Positions 1 through 5,059 of a stretch of DNA of 5,059 nucleotides are shown piece after piece. This DNA is from Chloroflexota bacterium (GTDB taxonomy: Bacteria > Chloroflexota > Anaerolineae > Anaerolineales > E44-bin32): NCBI GenBank assembly GCA_026390045.1, contig JAPLGR010000685.1, positions 1-5,059 on the forward strand. Direction: 5' to 3'. Position numbers and translations under genes: made by a program. The notes below the pieces were generated by a model that was given only the letters and a program-made list of their open reading frames with translations, searched no databases and was not told where the DNA came from. Position 1 is the first letter of the stretch, and each line of letters begins with the position of its first letter.

Positions 1-402
1 GGCGATCACGATCTCGGCGCCCTCATTGACGGCCACCGGCTGCATGAGCGCCAACAGGGGATTCACTTCACCCTGAAGGAGCGCTTCAGGCATCCCGGAG
101 GTGAAGGTCACCAGGCGAAGTACCTTGAGCTGAGATCGCTCGCGGCGAACCACGCCGTCGGCGGCAACCCGGCTGGCCTCGTACATCTGGTTGATGAACC
201 GCTCGCGGGCGGAGGAGGTCACCAGGCGCGTCACGACGTACGTGCCGAGCATCGCGGTGATCAGCGTGAGCAGGACGTACGGGATGATCAGCTGGCCGCG
301 CAGGTTCCGCAGCCGATGGAAAAGCAGCCTCAGCCTCCCACCCAGATTGGCGCGAGGCGCTTCAGCGATCCCTTCCGGTGCCTTCTGGCCTTGCTCCGTC
401 AC
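1..402 (-). CDS. Membrane sensor protein, N-terminal part (runs off left edge)
   Basis: Minus-strand frame open to the window edge, with no stop. From the chosen GTG at 402 it gives 134 residues. A basic segment (RLRLLFHRLRNLRG) precedes one hydrophobic segment, GQLIIPYVLLTLITAMLGTY, read as a membrane anchor. The following part (VVTRLVTSSARERFINQMYEASRVA and on) is predicted to be extracytoplasmic and looks like the start of a Cache-like sensing domain. This layout is common in sensor histidine kinases, nucleotide cyclases and GGDEF/HD-GYP sensors; the output domain lies outside the window, so its class is unknown. Start choice: GTG 402 has GGAG 7 nt upstream. An in-frame ATG at 501 (AAGGA 11 nt upstream) would add 33 Arg/Gly/Ser-rich residues with no evident fold. 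The gene follows the REC-GGDEF gene and is probably co-transcribed with it; a partner sensor kinase is a reasonable guess only. Confidence 0.75.
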   Translation of the reverse strand, partial: MTEQGQKAPEGIAEAPRANLGGRLRLLFHRLRNLRGQLIIPYVLLTLITAMLGTYVVTRLVTSSARERFINQMYEASRVAADGVVRRERSQLKVLRLVTFTSGMPEALLQGEVNPLLALMQPVAVNEGAEIVIA

Positions 403-537
403 CGGTCCACTCCACTCGCCTTGCGGCGCGCCGAGCCGCAGCCTGGCCTTTCCACGGCTGCTTTGGCACGCCTCTTGCCCGGGTCGCATCCGGCGGCCCA
501 TCGATCGGTCATTCCTTGCACCCCACGGCCAGGGCGC

Positions 538-1470
538 CTAGACTGCGTTCTTCCTCCCCTTGTCCAGATACAAGGATTGGTCCACGGCGGAGACGAACTC
601 CTCCACGGTGGCGAACTCGGGTTTCCACTCTGCCACGCCGGCGCTCGAAGACAGATGAACGCCGTCGAAGCTTCCCTTCTCAATCTCGTTGCCTATGCGC
701 AAGGCAATCGCCTTCGCTTCCTCGCATTCGACCTCGGGCAGTACGATCATGAACTCGTCACCACCGTACCGGGTCGGCAAGTCCGTCCGGCGCACCTGGG
801 AGCGGATCGCATGCGCCACGCGGCGCAGCGCCTCGTCCCCCACCGGGTGCCCGAAGCTGTCGTTGATCTCCTTCATGTCATCCAGGTCCAGCATGATCAG
901 CGACAGCGGGCGCGCGTACCTGCGGGCACGCTCAACCTCCATCTCCAGCGACTCGTTCAGCTTGTGGCGGTTGAACAGCCCTGTCAGCGGGTCCGTCACC
1001 GCCATCTGCTGGATCTGGGCGAATAGGCGGGCGTTCTCCTCGATCAGGTGCCGGTGCTCGAGAGCCCGGGTCAGGGCCAGCTCAAACGCCGCCATGGACT
1101 CGAACGGCTTGGTCATGTAGTCGTAGACGCCTGCGCGCAGCGCCTCGACAGCGGTCTCGACCGAGGCGCTGGCCGTCAGGATGATCGCCTGTACATTCGG
1201 GTCAAGCCTCTGGGCATGCTCCACAACCTCGAGGCCCGTGGCGCCCGGCATGTACAGATCGACGACAAGCGCGTCATAGGCCTGCCCCTCGAGCAGCGCG
1301 CGGGCTTCCGGACCATCGCCGGCCTCAACGACCTCAAGGCCCATCCGCCGCGCCCTGCGAACGAGCACGCTGCGGAAATCCGCGTCGTCGTCGGCGATCA
1401 GAATCCGGCCCCCCGATTGCGGGGCATTCCGTTCAACCACCGTCCACTCCCTCAGAGACAGGACTGTCAT
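538..1470 (-). CDS. REC-GGDEF response regulator (diguanylate cyclase)
   Basis: 310 residues, cytoplasmic. Residues 22-137 form a phosphoreceiver (REC) domain: acidic pocket D27-D29, phospho-acceptor D71 in VVDLYMPG, T99 in LTAS, and K121-P122 in the TKPF motif. Residues 138-157 form a short helical linker (HRHLIEENARLFAQIQQMAV), likely coiled-coil. Residues 158-308 form a GGDEF domain: DPLTGLFNRHKL at 160-171, metal-site region LDLDDMKEIND at 194-204, intact GGDEF at 236-240. RxxD (R227-D230), five residues before GGDEF, matches the inhibitory c-di-GMP I-site, so an active, feedback-inhibited enzyme making c-di-GMP from two GTP is expected. Known family behaviour is activation by phosphorylation-driven dimerisation. 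The C-terminal SLYLDKGRKN is two residues shorter than the common LYxAKxxGRN pattern. ATG 1470 has GGAG 9 nt upstream; an in-frame GTG at 1440 with AGGGAG 6 nt upstream would drop ten residues and cannot be excluded. A membrane sensor gene follows in the same phase. Confidence 0.95.
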   Translation of the reverse strand: MTVLSLREWTVVERNAPQSGGRILIADDDADFRSVLVRRARRMGLEVVEAGDGPEARALLEGQAYDALVVDLYMPGATGLEVVEHAQRLDPNVQAIILTASASVETAVEALRAGVYDYMTKPFESMAAFELALTRALEHRHLIEENARLFAQIQQMAVTDPLTGLFNRHKLNESLEMEVERARRYARPLSLIMLDLDDMKEINDSFGHPVGDEALRRVAHAIRSQVRRTDLPTRYGGDEFMIVLPEVECEEAKAIALRIGNEIEKGSFDGVHLSSSAGVAEWKPEFATVEEFVSAVDQSLYLDKGRKNAV

Positions 1471-1511
1471 CCCAAGAATCTCCGCTCAGACTGCTCATCG
1501 CTCCCTGGTCA

Positions 1512-1590
1512 CAGTCTAGCGGAAAAGGGTCTGGAATCACCTTTCAGGCTGCCTACACCTGATCCGCCCTGGCAGCCGCCAGCAATCATA
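1512..1590 (-). promoter_or_regulatory. Weak candidate promoters of the REC-GGDEF gene
   Basis: Reading on the minus strand, TATGAT (1590-1585) resembles a sigma-70 -10 box (5 of 6), with only a poor -35 (GGGACG, 17-nt spacer), 114 nt before the start codon. Nearer the gene, TAGACT (1518-1513 on the minus strand, part of CCGCTAGACTG ending at 1512) is a 4-of-6 -10 box with GTGATT 16 nt upstream as a 3-of-6 -35; it would give a leader of about 35 nt. Because the tadE-like gene ends at a strong terminator, the cyclase needs a promoter somewhere in this gap. Neither box is strong in this GC-rich background. Confidence 0.25.
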
Positions 1591-1797
1591 CACGAAACGC
1601 AGGATGCCGTCCCGGGAGGATGGCAGTAGTTCCGGGGTACCCCTCAGGCTGGCTGCCGCCTTGCAGCGACCTTGCACGCTCTATGGAGCCGCCGAACCAG
1701 GCGCCCTGCGCGACGCCAACCCGCGCACGACACACGGCGTGGATCGCCCAGCCTGACCGGAGAAGGGTCGAGGTGTCCATGGCGGTGCTGGAAAGGA

Positions 1798-1821
1798 AGC
1801 CGCGCCCTTTCGGGCGCGGCT
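1798..1821 (-). terminator. Intrinsic-type terminator of the TadE-like gene
   Basis: A perfect 10-bp inverted repeat (AGCCGCGCCC / GGGCGCGGCT) closes a 4-nt loop that reads GAAA on the minus strand, a stable GNRA-type tetraloop. It lies 27 nt past the stop codon of the TadE-like gene. The following minus-strand tract TTCCTTTCC is T/C-rich rather than a pure T-run, so termination may be partial, but position and stability fit a transcript end. It separates this gene from the downstream cyclase. Confidence 0.75.
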
Positions 1822-1848
1822 CTCCCTCAGCCAGCGCGAGCTCCTCGG

Positions 1849-3963
1849 TCAGTCGAAGTCTTCAGTGTTGGCTACCGTTGGGGTGATCGTTGGCGTGTCC
1901 GTGCCCTCGGGCGTCAGCGTGATCGTCGGCGTGAAGGTGATCGTCGGCGGGATCGGCGTCCGCGTGGCGGTCGCCGTCGGCGCCGTGCGAGACAGCGTGG
2001 TGGAGACGGTGCACGAGCCGTTGAAGGTCAGCGTGACGGTGAAGGTGCCGTTCAGGCCTTGGCCGGCGGGAATGCCACCGAAAGTCGCGTACCACTGGTA
2101 GTTCGAGCCGCTGGGCAGCGGGCGCGTCCCCATCGCCGGGTTGGAGGTCGTCGGCGGATCGTAGTCGTTGCCACTGTAGTATTGCGACCCGTTCCAGCGG
2201 AATTGGTCGACAAACTGCGCCGGATGGTAGGCATCCGTCCAGGCCAGCGTCGAGCCAGTCAGGTAGAACGTCTGCGGGTCGGCGTTGCTGACGTTTACGT
2301 TGATGCGGACGGGGACCGTTCCATAGAACGCCGCGCTCGTGATGGTGATGTTCGAGCAGGAGGGCGTCGCCGTCGGCGTCGGCGTGTCCGTCGGCGTCGG
2401 CGTGATCGTCGGCGTGCTGGTGATCGTCGGCGTGCTGGTGATGGTCGCCGTTTCGGTGATCGTCGGCGTGAGTGTGTTTGTAGGCGTGATGGTGGCTGTC
2501 GGCGCTGTGCGAGACAGCGTGGTGGAGACGGTGCACGAGCCGTCGAAGGTCAGCGTGACGGTGAAGGTGCCGTTCAGGCCTTGGCCGGCGGGAATGCCAC
2601 CGAAGAGCACGTACCACTGGTAGGTCAAGCCGCTGGGCAGCGGGCGCGTCCCCATCGCCGGGTTGGAGGTCGTCGGCGGGGTTAAGTCGTTGCCGGAGTA
2701 GTAGCGCCCGGTGTTCCAGCGGAACTCGTCAACGTACTGCGCCGGATGGTAGGCATCCGTCCAGGCCAGCGTTGAGCCGGTCAGGAAGACGGTCTGCGGG
2801 TTGGTGTTGCTGACGTCGACGTTGATGCGGTTGTCCCCCGAGAACGCCGAGCCCGTGATGGCAATGTTCGAGCAGGAGGGCGTCGGCGTCGGCGTCGCCA
2901 CCGTTGCCGTTGGCGTCGACAGATCGGCAGTCGCCGTGATCGTGCACACGCCGTCGAAGGTCAGCACGACGGTATGGTCCCCCACGAGGCTCCCACCCGT
3001 GCCCGTGAACGAAGCGCGCCACAGCTCCGTGCCGTAAGCCGCGAACGGAATCGGGACCGGTGGGTCGGCAGAGCTGGGCGAGGTCGGCATCGCCGGGCCG
3101 TCTCGGTACAGGCTGCCGGCAAACTCGGCGCCGTAGAAGTTCTCACCCGGGTAGAACTCGTACCAGTCCAGCCAGGCCCCCGTCAGCGCCACATCGGTCG
3201 TGTTTCCGTTGTGCACGACGACGTCAAAGTAGTCGCCATTCAGCACGGCGCTTTGGACGGTGATCAGCGAGCAGTCCGGCGTCGGAGTCGGAGTGAGGGT
3301 CGCCGTCGGCGTGGTGGTGATCGTGGCCGTGTGGGTCACGGTGGCGGTGAAGGTCGGGAGGGAGACGGTCGCTGGCAGGCCGACAACGCGCGCCACGCGG
3401 AACTGCTCCACAATGCCTTCGCGCTTGGCCGAGAGATGCAGCTTGGGCCAGGTCGAGCTGAGGATCGGCGCGATCAGCGGATGGTCGAAGTCAACCGTCA
3501 CGATCACCCGGTCTCCGGGGCCGCCTCCGTCCTCCACAGGCTGGCAGTCGGCGGAGGTGCTGGTGTTCGAGTCCGAAGGGAAGTAGACCAGGCCCGGCTT
3601 GGTGGAGCACACCGTGATCTTGAAGAAGCCGGGGGCACCGGGCGCGGCCGAAGGATTCTTGAGCAGGCCAACGGCGCCCGAGTTGGCGGCGTCGCGGATC
3701 GACGGCAGGCGGGCCCCATCGCGCTTGGCCTGCGTGTTGCACGGCCCGCCGTACAGCGAGGTGCAGTAGTCCCCGTCGTACTCGCCGGTGACGGCATAGC
3801 GCACGCCAAAGCGCGCGCCATTCTCAACCGTGATCCAGGCGTGCAGCACGCGCGCTATCTCAATGAGCACGAAGACGGTGAAGAGGACAATCGGAAGGAC
3901 CAGCGCGAATTCCGCCAGACCCTGCCCACGGCTCTTAGCGCACTGCACTTGATGCACGGTCAT
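1849..3963 (-). CDS. TadE-like pseudopilin fused to three beta-rich modules on Thr/Pro stalks
   Basis: 704 residues. The N-terminus is TadE-like: SRGQGLAEFALVLP (11-24) gives a type IV prepilin-style cleavage after G13 with Glu at +5 (E18), followed by a hydrophobic stretch to about residue 43 and the TadE-typical VENGARFGVRYAV (46-58). Residues 60-195 are an ectodomain with C67, C75, C119 and C140. Then come Thr/Pro linkers (196-229, 344-362, 485-534, 659-704) alternating with three homologous modules: A 230-343, B 363-487, C 535-661. Each module begins with Cys and ends in a TVxLTFxGxCT-like strand; B and C are about four-fifths identical by eye. Usual TadE proteins are about 130-200 residues, so this is a large extension. 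No LPxTG or C-terminal membrane segment is present; it ends EDFD. Expected location is the cell envelope, anchored by or assembled through the N-terminal helix. Start ATG 3963 has AGGAG 9 nt upstream. TadE minor pseudopilins serve tight-adherence pili, but no other tad genes are visible, so an adhesin or stalk role is inference. Confidence 0.9.
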   Translation of the reverse strand: MTVHQVQCAKSRGQGLAEFALVLPIVLFTVFVLIEIARVLHAWITVENGARFGVRYAVTGEYDGDYCTSLYGGPCNTQAKRDGARLPSIRDAANSGAVGLLKNPSAAPGAPGFFKITVCSTKPGLVYFPSDSNTSTSADCQPVEDGGGPGDRVIVTVDFDHPLIAPILSSTWPKLHLSAKREGIVEQFRVARVVGLPATVSLPTFTATVTHTATITTTPTATLTPTPTPDCSLITVQSAVLNGDYFDVVVHNGNTTDVALTGAWLDWYEFYPGENFYGAEFAGSLYRDGPAMPTSPSSADPPVPIPFAAYGTELWRASFTGTGGSLVGDHTVVLTFDGVCTITATADLSTPTATVATPTPTPSCSNIAITGSAFSGDNRINVDVSNTNPQTVFLTGSTLAWTDAYHPAQYVDEFRWNTGRYYSGNDLTPPTTSNPAMGTRPLPSGLTYQWYVLFGGIPAGQGLNGTFTVTLTFDGSCTVSTTLSRTAPTATITPTNTLTPTITETATITSTPTITSTPTITPTPTDTPTPTATPSCSNITITSAAFYGTVPVRINVNVSNADPQTFYLTGSTLAWTDAYHPAQFVDQFRWNGSQYYSGNDYDPPTTSNPAMGTRPLPSGSNYQWYATFGGIPAGQGLNGTFTVTLTFNGSCTVSTTLSRTAPTATATRTPIPPTITFTPTITLTPEGTDTPTITPTVANTEDFD
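1981..2361 (-). repeat. Module C of the TadE-like protein (duplicate of module B)
   Basis: Encodes residues 535-661, bounded by C536 and C651. It is homologous to 2503-2877, mostly at a 522-nt offset, with one two-residue insertion (GTVPVRI against GDNRI). A 60-nt block (2023-2082) matches 2545-2604 exactly, a 37-nt block starting at 1985 matches one starting at 2507, and about 51 nt around 2108-2158 also match. Conservation at synonymous positions indicates recent duplication or gene conversion. Confidence 0.9.
2402..2437 (-). repeat. 18-bp tandem repeat in Thr/Pro linker
   Basis: Two perfect 18-bp copies (2402-2419 and 2420-2437, plus-strand unit GTGATCGTCGGCGTGCTG) followed by a partial third beginning GTGATGGTCGCC. 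Each unit encodes six linker residues of the Thr-Ile-Thr-Ser-Thr-Pro type. It sits in the longest linker (residues 485-534), which is written almost wholly in ACG and CCG codons, so it is prone to slippage in whole-codon steps. Confidence 0.9.
2503..2877 (-). repeat. Module B of the TadE-like protein (duplicate of module C)
   Basis: Encodes residues 363-487, bounded by C364 and C477. It shares with module C the blocks LTGSTLAWTDAYHPAQ, PPTTSNPAMGTRPLPSG and FGGIPAGQGLNGTFTVTLTF. Differences cluster in short patches (NTGR/NGSQ, DLTP/DYDP, GLTYQ/GSNYQ, YVLF/YATF), which look like surface loops. The fold is unknown; alternating hydrophobic strands suggest an Ig-like or CARDB-like beta sandwich. 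Confidence 0.9.
2935..3276 (-). repeat. Module A of the TadE-like protein (diverged copy)
   Basis: Encodes residues 230-343, bounded by C231 and C340. It keeps the plan of modules B and C: an opening Cys after a Thr/Pro stalk, a strand with LTGAWLDW (compare LTGSTLAW), an aromatic-rich middle, and a closing TVVLTFDGVCT (compare TVTLTFDGSCT). The middle (YEFYPGENFYGAEF) is unrelated in detail, so this copy diverged well before the B/C duplication. Confidence 0.7.
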
Positions 3964-4048
3964 CGATGACCACTCCTGGAGCCGGCCTTATCAGACCCGA
4001 CCCAATAAGCCACGCTCAGTCTACCGGCACCGTGCCTGATTGCTACTT

Positions 4049-4058
4049 ACAGATCTGT
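4049..4058. promoter_or_regulatory. Palindrome ACAGATCTGT, possible operator
   Basis: Perfect 10-bp palindrome centred on AGATCT, 85 nt upstream of the tadE-like start codon and 8 nt from the 10-bp direct repeats. It could be a dimeric regulator site or chance; no regulator can be assigned. Confidence 0.25.
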
Positions 4059-4066
4059 TACAGGGG

Positions 4067-4086
4067 AGGTGAGGGCAGGTGAGGGC
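4067..4086. repeat. Tandem 10-bp direct repeat, possible response-regulator site
   Basis: AGGTGAGGGC occurs twice head to tail without mismatch, about 105-125 nt upstream of the tadE-like start. One-turn spacing of direct half-sites is the arrangement bound by tandem dimers of OmpR/PhoB-family regulators, and such a regulator gene lies immediately upstream. The link between them is inference. Confidence 0.4.
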
Positions 4087-4159
4087 CGGCTAGTACCGAA
4101 GTCCTGTGCAAGAAGTGTGCGCGAAGAGGGAGACGGACGGCCGAGAAGCACTCCGGTGG

Positions 4160-4178
4160 CGCCCGCACGACGCAGGCG
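4160..4178 (-). terminator. Possible weak terminator after the response regulator
   Basis: On the minus strand CGCCTGCG-TCG-TGCGGGCG folds into an 8-bp stem with two G-U pairs and a 3-nt loop, 63 nt after the regulator stop codon. No T-tract follows, so it may be just a GC-rich hairpin. Confidence 0.25.
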
Positions 4179-4241
4179 TTCCATCTCAGCCAATGCAGAG
4201 GGGAAGAGCGGCGATCAACCCAGAACGGAATGCCAGCGCCG

Positions 4242-4928
4242 TCAGGGTTCGAGACGATAACCATACCCGCGGACCGTCAGCAGGCGGGTCGGCTTCTCCG
4301 GATCGGATTCGATCTTTTGCCGCAGGAACCAGATGTAGCGGCGCAGCGCGCTGCCGGCTTCCTGACGGTAGGCGCCCCATGCCTCCTCGACCAGCTGCGC
4401 CTGGGAGAGCGCCTGGCCGGGCTTGGCCGCCAGCGCGGCCAGCAACCGGAACTCAGTGGGAGTCAGGTCGAGAGGGCGCCCCTCCAGCGTGGCCTCGCGC
4501 CGCCCGAGATCGACGCGGAGCGAACCGACCTCCAGCACCGAGCCCTGTTCGGCGCGCTGTCCTGAGGTTCGCGAGAGCACAGCCCGGACTCGCGCCCGCA
4601 GCTCGGCCAGGCTGAAAGGCTTGGTTATGTAGTCATCCACACCGAGGCGGAAGCCGCGCAGTTTGTCGGCCTCGCTGGTCTTGGCGGTCAGCAGGATGAC
4701 GGGGGTCTCCGAGAGTTCCCGCAGCCGCGCGCAGACCTCCCATCCATCCATCCCGGGCATCATCACGTCCAGCACGACGAGGTCCGGCCGTGCCTCATAG
4801 AACAGGCGGAGCGCGGCCTGTCCTCGGTCAGCCGACTGCACAACAAAGCCTTCCTGCACCAGGTAGTCGGTCAGGAAGCGCAGGAGCGTCGTGTCATCAT
4901 CAACGATCAGGAGTTTCTCGCCCGCCAT
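4242..4928 (-). CDS. OmpR/PhoB-family response regulator
   Basis: 228 residues, the usual length for the family. Receiver domain 4-120: acidic residues D10-D12, phospho-acceptor D54 in VVLDVMMPGMDG, T81 in LLTAKTS, and K103-P104 in ITKPF. Winged-helix DNA-binding domain about 130-227: LDLTPTEFRLLAAL (153-166), recognition helix around 192-207 (GSALRRYIWFLRQKIE), and the wing hairpin LLTVRGYGYRLEP at the C-terminus. Phosphorylated by its partner kinase, it should bind DNA direct repeats as a dimer and control transcription. All catalytic and structural residues are present, so it appears functional. ATG 4928 has GAGG only 4 nt upstream, a short but usable spacing. The upstream gene ends in a histidine-kinase C-terminus 66 nt away, so the two form an operonic pair. 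The target is unknown; the tadE-like gene downstream is a candidate. Confidence 0.96.
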   Translation of the reverse strand: MAGEKLLIVDDDTTLLRFLTDYLVQEGFVVQSADRGQAALRLFYEARPDLVVLDVMMPGMDGWEVCARLRELSETPVILLTAKTSEADKLRGFRLGVDDYITKPFSLAELRARVRAVLSRTSGQRAEQGSVLEVGSLRVDLGRREATLEGRPLDLTPTEFRLLAALAAKPGQALSQAQLVEEAWGAYRQEAGSALRRYIWFLRQKIESDPEKPTRLLTVRGYGYRLEP

Positions 4929-4994
4929 AGGACCTCAAGCCCCATTGGTTACAAGACTAGTGCCAGTGCGCGCCATTGCAGGCACGACCCCCGA

Positions 4995-5059
4995 TCACGG
5001 CGCGGCGCCTGCCTGCGGGAGCCAGAACACCATGCGCGTGCCTCCTCCCTCAGCGGGCT
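4995..5059 (-). CDS. Sensor histidine kinase, C-terminal end (runs off right edge)
   Basis: Only the last 20 residues are inside the window: PAEGGGTRMVFWLPQAGAAP followed by TGA at 4997-4995. The pattern Glu-Gly-x-Gly-Thr-x-hydrophobic-x-Phe/Trp-x-Leu-Pro is the closing strand of the HATPase_c ATP-binding domain of histidine kinases (usual form GxGTxFxFxLP), normally placed just before the C-terminus, as here. It precedes the OmpR-type regulator by 66 nt on the same strand, the standard order of a two-component pair. Input domain, membrane segments and phospho-His site lie outside the window. The short length limits certainty, but motif and position agree. Confidence 0.75.
   Translation of the reverse strand, partial: PAEGGGTRMVFWLPQAGAAP

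Larger units (their letters stand above)
1471..1848. other. Gene-free region between cyclase and TadE-like genes
   Basis: These 378 nt hold no convincing gene. They carry the hairpin terminator of the TadE-like gene at 1798-1821, a 10-bp palindrome GGGGTACCCC at 1634-1643, a weak 5-bp hairpin CTGGC-AGCC-GCCAG at 1569-1582, and two weak minus-strand promoter candidates for the cyclase gene: a TATGAT box at 1590-1585 and a TAGACT box at 1517-1512. An inverted pair AGACTG (1488-1493) / CAGTCT (1512-1517), 18 nt apart, lies just before the cyclase start. Short open frames here lack family features and look accidental. I see no tRNA or recognisable structured RNA. Confidence 0.6.
3964..4241 (-). 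promoter_or_regulatory. Upstream regulatory region of the TadE-like gene
   Basis: This 278-nt gap separates the response regulator stop from the tadE-like start and holds no supported gene. From right to left it contains an imperfect hairpin (4160-4178), a tandem 10-bp direct repeat (4067-4086), the palindrome ACAGATCTGT (4049-4058), the symmetrical GGCAC-C-GTGCC (4026-4036) and a TAGACT -10-like box within CCGGTAGACTG (4027-4017 on the minus strand). The -35 options before that box (TAGCAA or GTAGCA) match only 3 of 6. The ribosome binding site AGGAG lies 9 nt before the start codon. A separate promoter for the tadE-like gene is likely, though its exact place is uncertain. Confidence 0.45.

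Noticed and set aside
399..683. 94-codon minus-strand open frame crossing the cyclase stop
   Set aside because: It overlaps the GGDEF C-terminus and the sensor N-terminus in a different frame, and its product is Arg/Pro/Ser-rich without features.
316..1026. Plus-strand open frame opposite the REC-GGDEF gene
   Set aside because: It is antisense to a domain with intact catalytic motifs, and its product shows no recognisable features.
1433..1498. Possible 21-residue leader peptide (ATG 1498, overlapping the cyclase start)
   Set aside because: AGGGAG is only 2 nt from this ATG, the peptide has no regulatory residue pattern, and no alternative hairpins support attenuation.
1586..1780. 64-codon minus-strand open frame in the gap before the cyclase gene
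   Set aside because: No domain, signal or membrane features; it is the kind of open frame expected by chance in GC-rich DNA.
2364..2500. Regular short repeats that could suggest a CRISPR-like or minisatellite array
   Set aside because: The repeats are codon-periodic, lie within an open coding frame and have no spacers; they encode a Thr/Pro linker.
1672..2685. Long plus-strand open frame (337 codons) opposite the TadE-like gene
   Set aside because: The translation is an Arg/Gly-rich low-complexity string produced by the reverse complement of ACG/CCG-rich linkers; it has no domain features, and the minus strand clearly codes.
2974..3969. Plus-strand open frame of 331 codons opposite the TadE-like N-terminal half
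   Set aside because: It mirrors the coding frame in GC-rich DNA and lies opposite the well-supported TadE segment; its composition is Arg/Gly/Val-rich without motifs.
4063..4086. Possible G-quadruplex in the plus-strand G-rich tract
   Set aside because: Only three runs of three or more G are present, so a three-layer quadruplex is not supported; the direct-repeat reading explains the tract better.
4058..4264. 68-codon minus-strand open frame in the regulator-tadE gap
   Set aside because: It starts inside the end of the regulator gene in another frame, is rich in Pro/Arg/Ser without pattern, and covers the direct repeats.

Overview
This GC-rich bacterial window carries five protein genes, all on the minus strand, two of them cut by the window edges. 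The style suggests a Chloroflexota bacterium, perhaps of the Anaerolineae lineage. The grounds are a TadE-type pseudopilin with long Thr/Pro linkers built on ACG/CCG codons, an OmpR-type regulator with the recognition-helix pattern RRYIWFLRQKIE, and a membrane sensor opening with GQLIIPYVLLTL. This assignment rests on recall of similar proteins, not on a search.

Layout in the direction of transcription (right to left). (1) 5059-4995: the last 20 residues of a sensor histidine kinase. (2) 4928-4242: a complete OmpR/PhoB-family response regulator, 66 nt after the kinase stop, forming a two-component pair with it. (3) 4241-3964: a 278-nt non-coding region with a perfect 10-bp tandem direct repeat, a 10-bp palindrome and a possible promoter ahead of the next gene. 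(4) 3963-1849: a 704-residue secreted or pilus-like protein. It has an N-terminal TadE pseudopilin segment, an ectodomain, and three homologous beta-rich modules separated by Thr/Pro stalks; two of the modules are near-identical recent duplicates. (5) 1821-1798: a strong GC hairpin that probably terminates this gene. (6) 1848-1471: a 378-nt gene-free stretch with the terminator and weak promoter candidates. (7) 1470-538: a response regulator with a diguanylate cyclase output (REC-GGDEF), including an intact I-site. (8) from about 402 off the left edge: the N-terminus of a membrane sensor protein in the same reading phase as the cyclase.

Together the window reads as a signalling-plus-surface locus. 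A two-component system lies upstream of an unusual multi-module TadE-like surface protein, followed by a c-di-GMP synthesis regulator next to a second membrane sensor. c-di-GMP commonly controls pili and attachment, so a functional link is reasonable. Only gene order supports it here. The most unusual item is the TadE-anchored modular protein.
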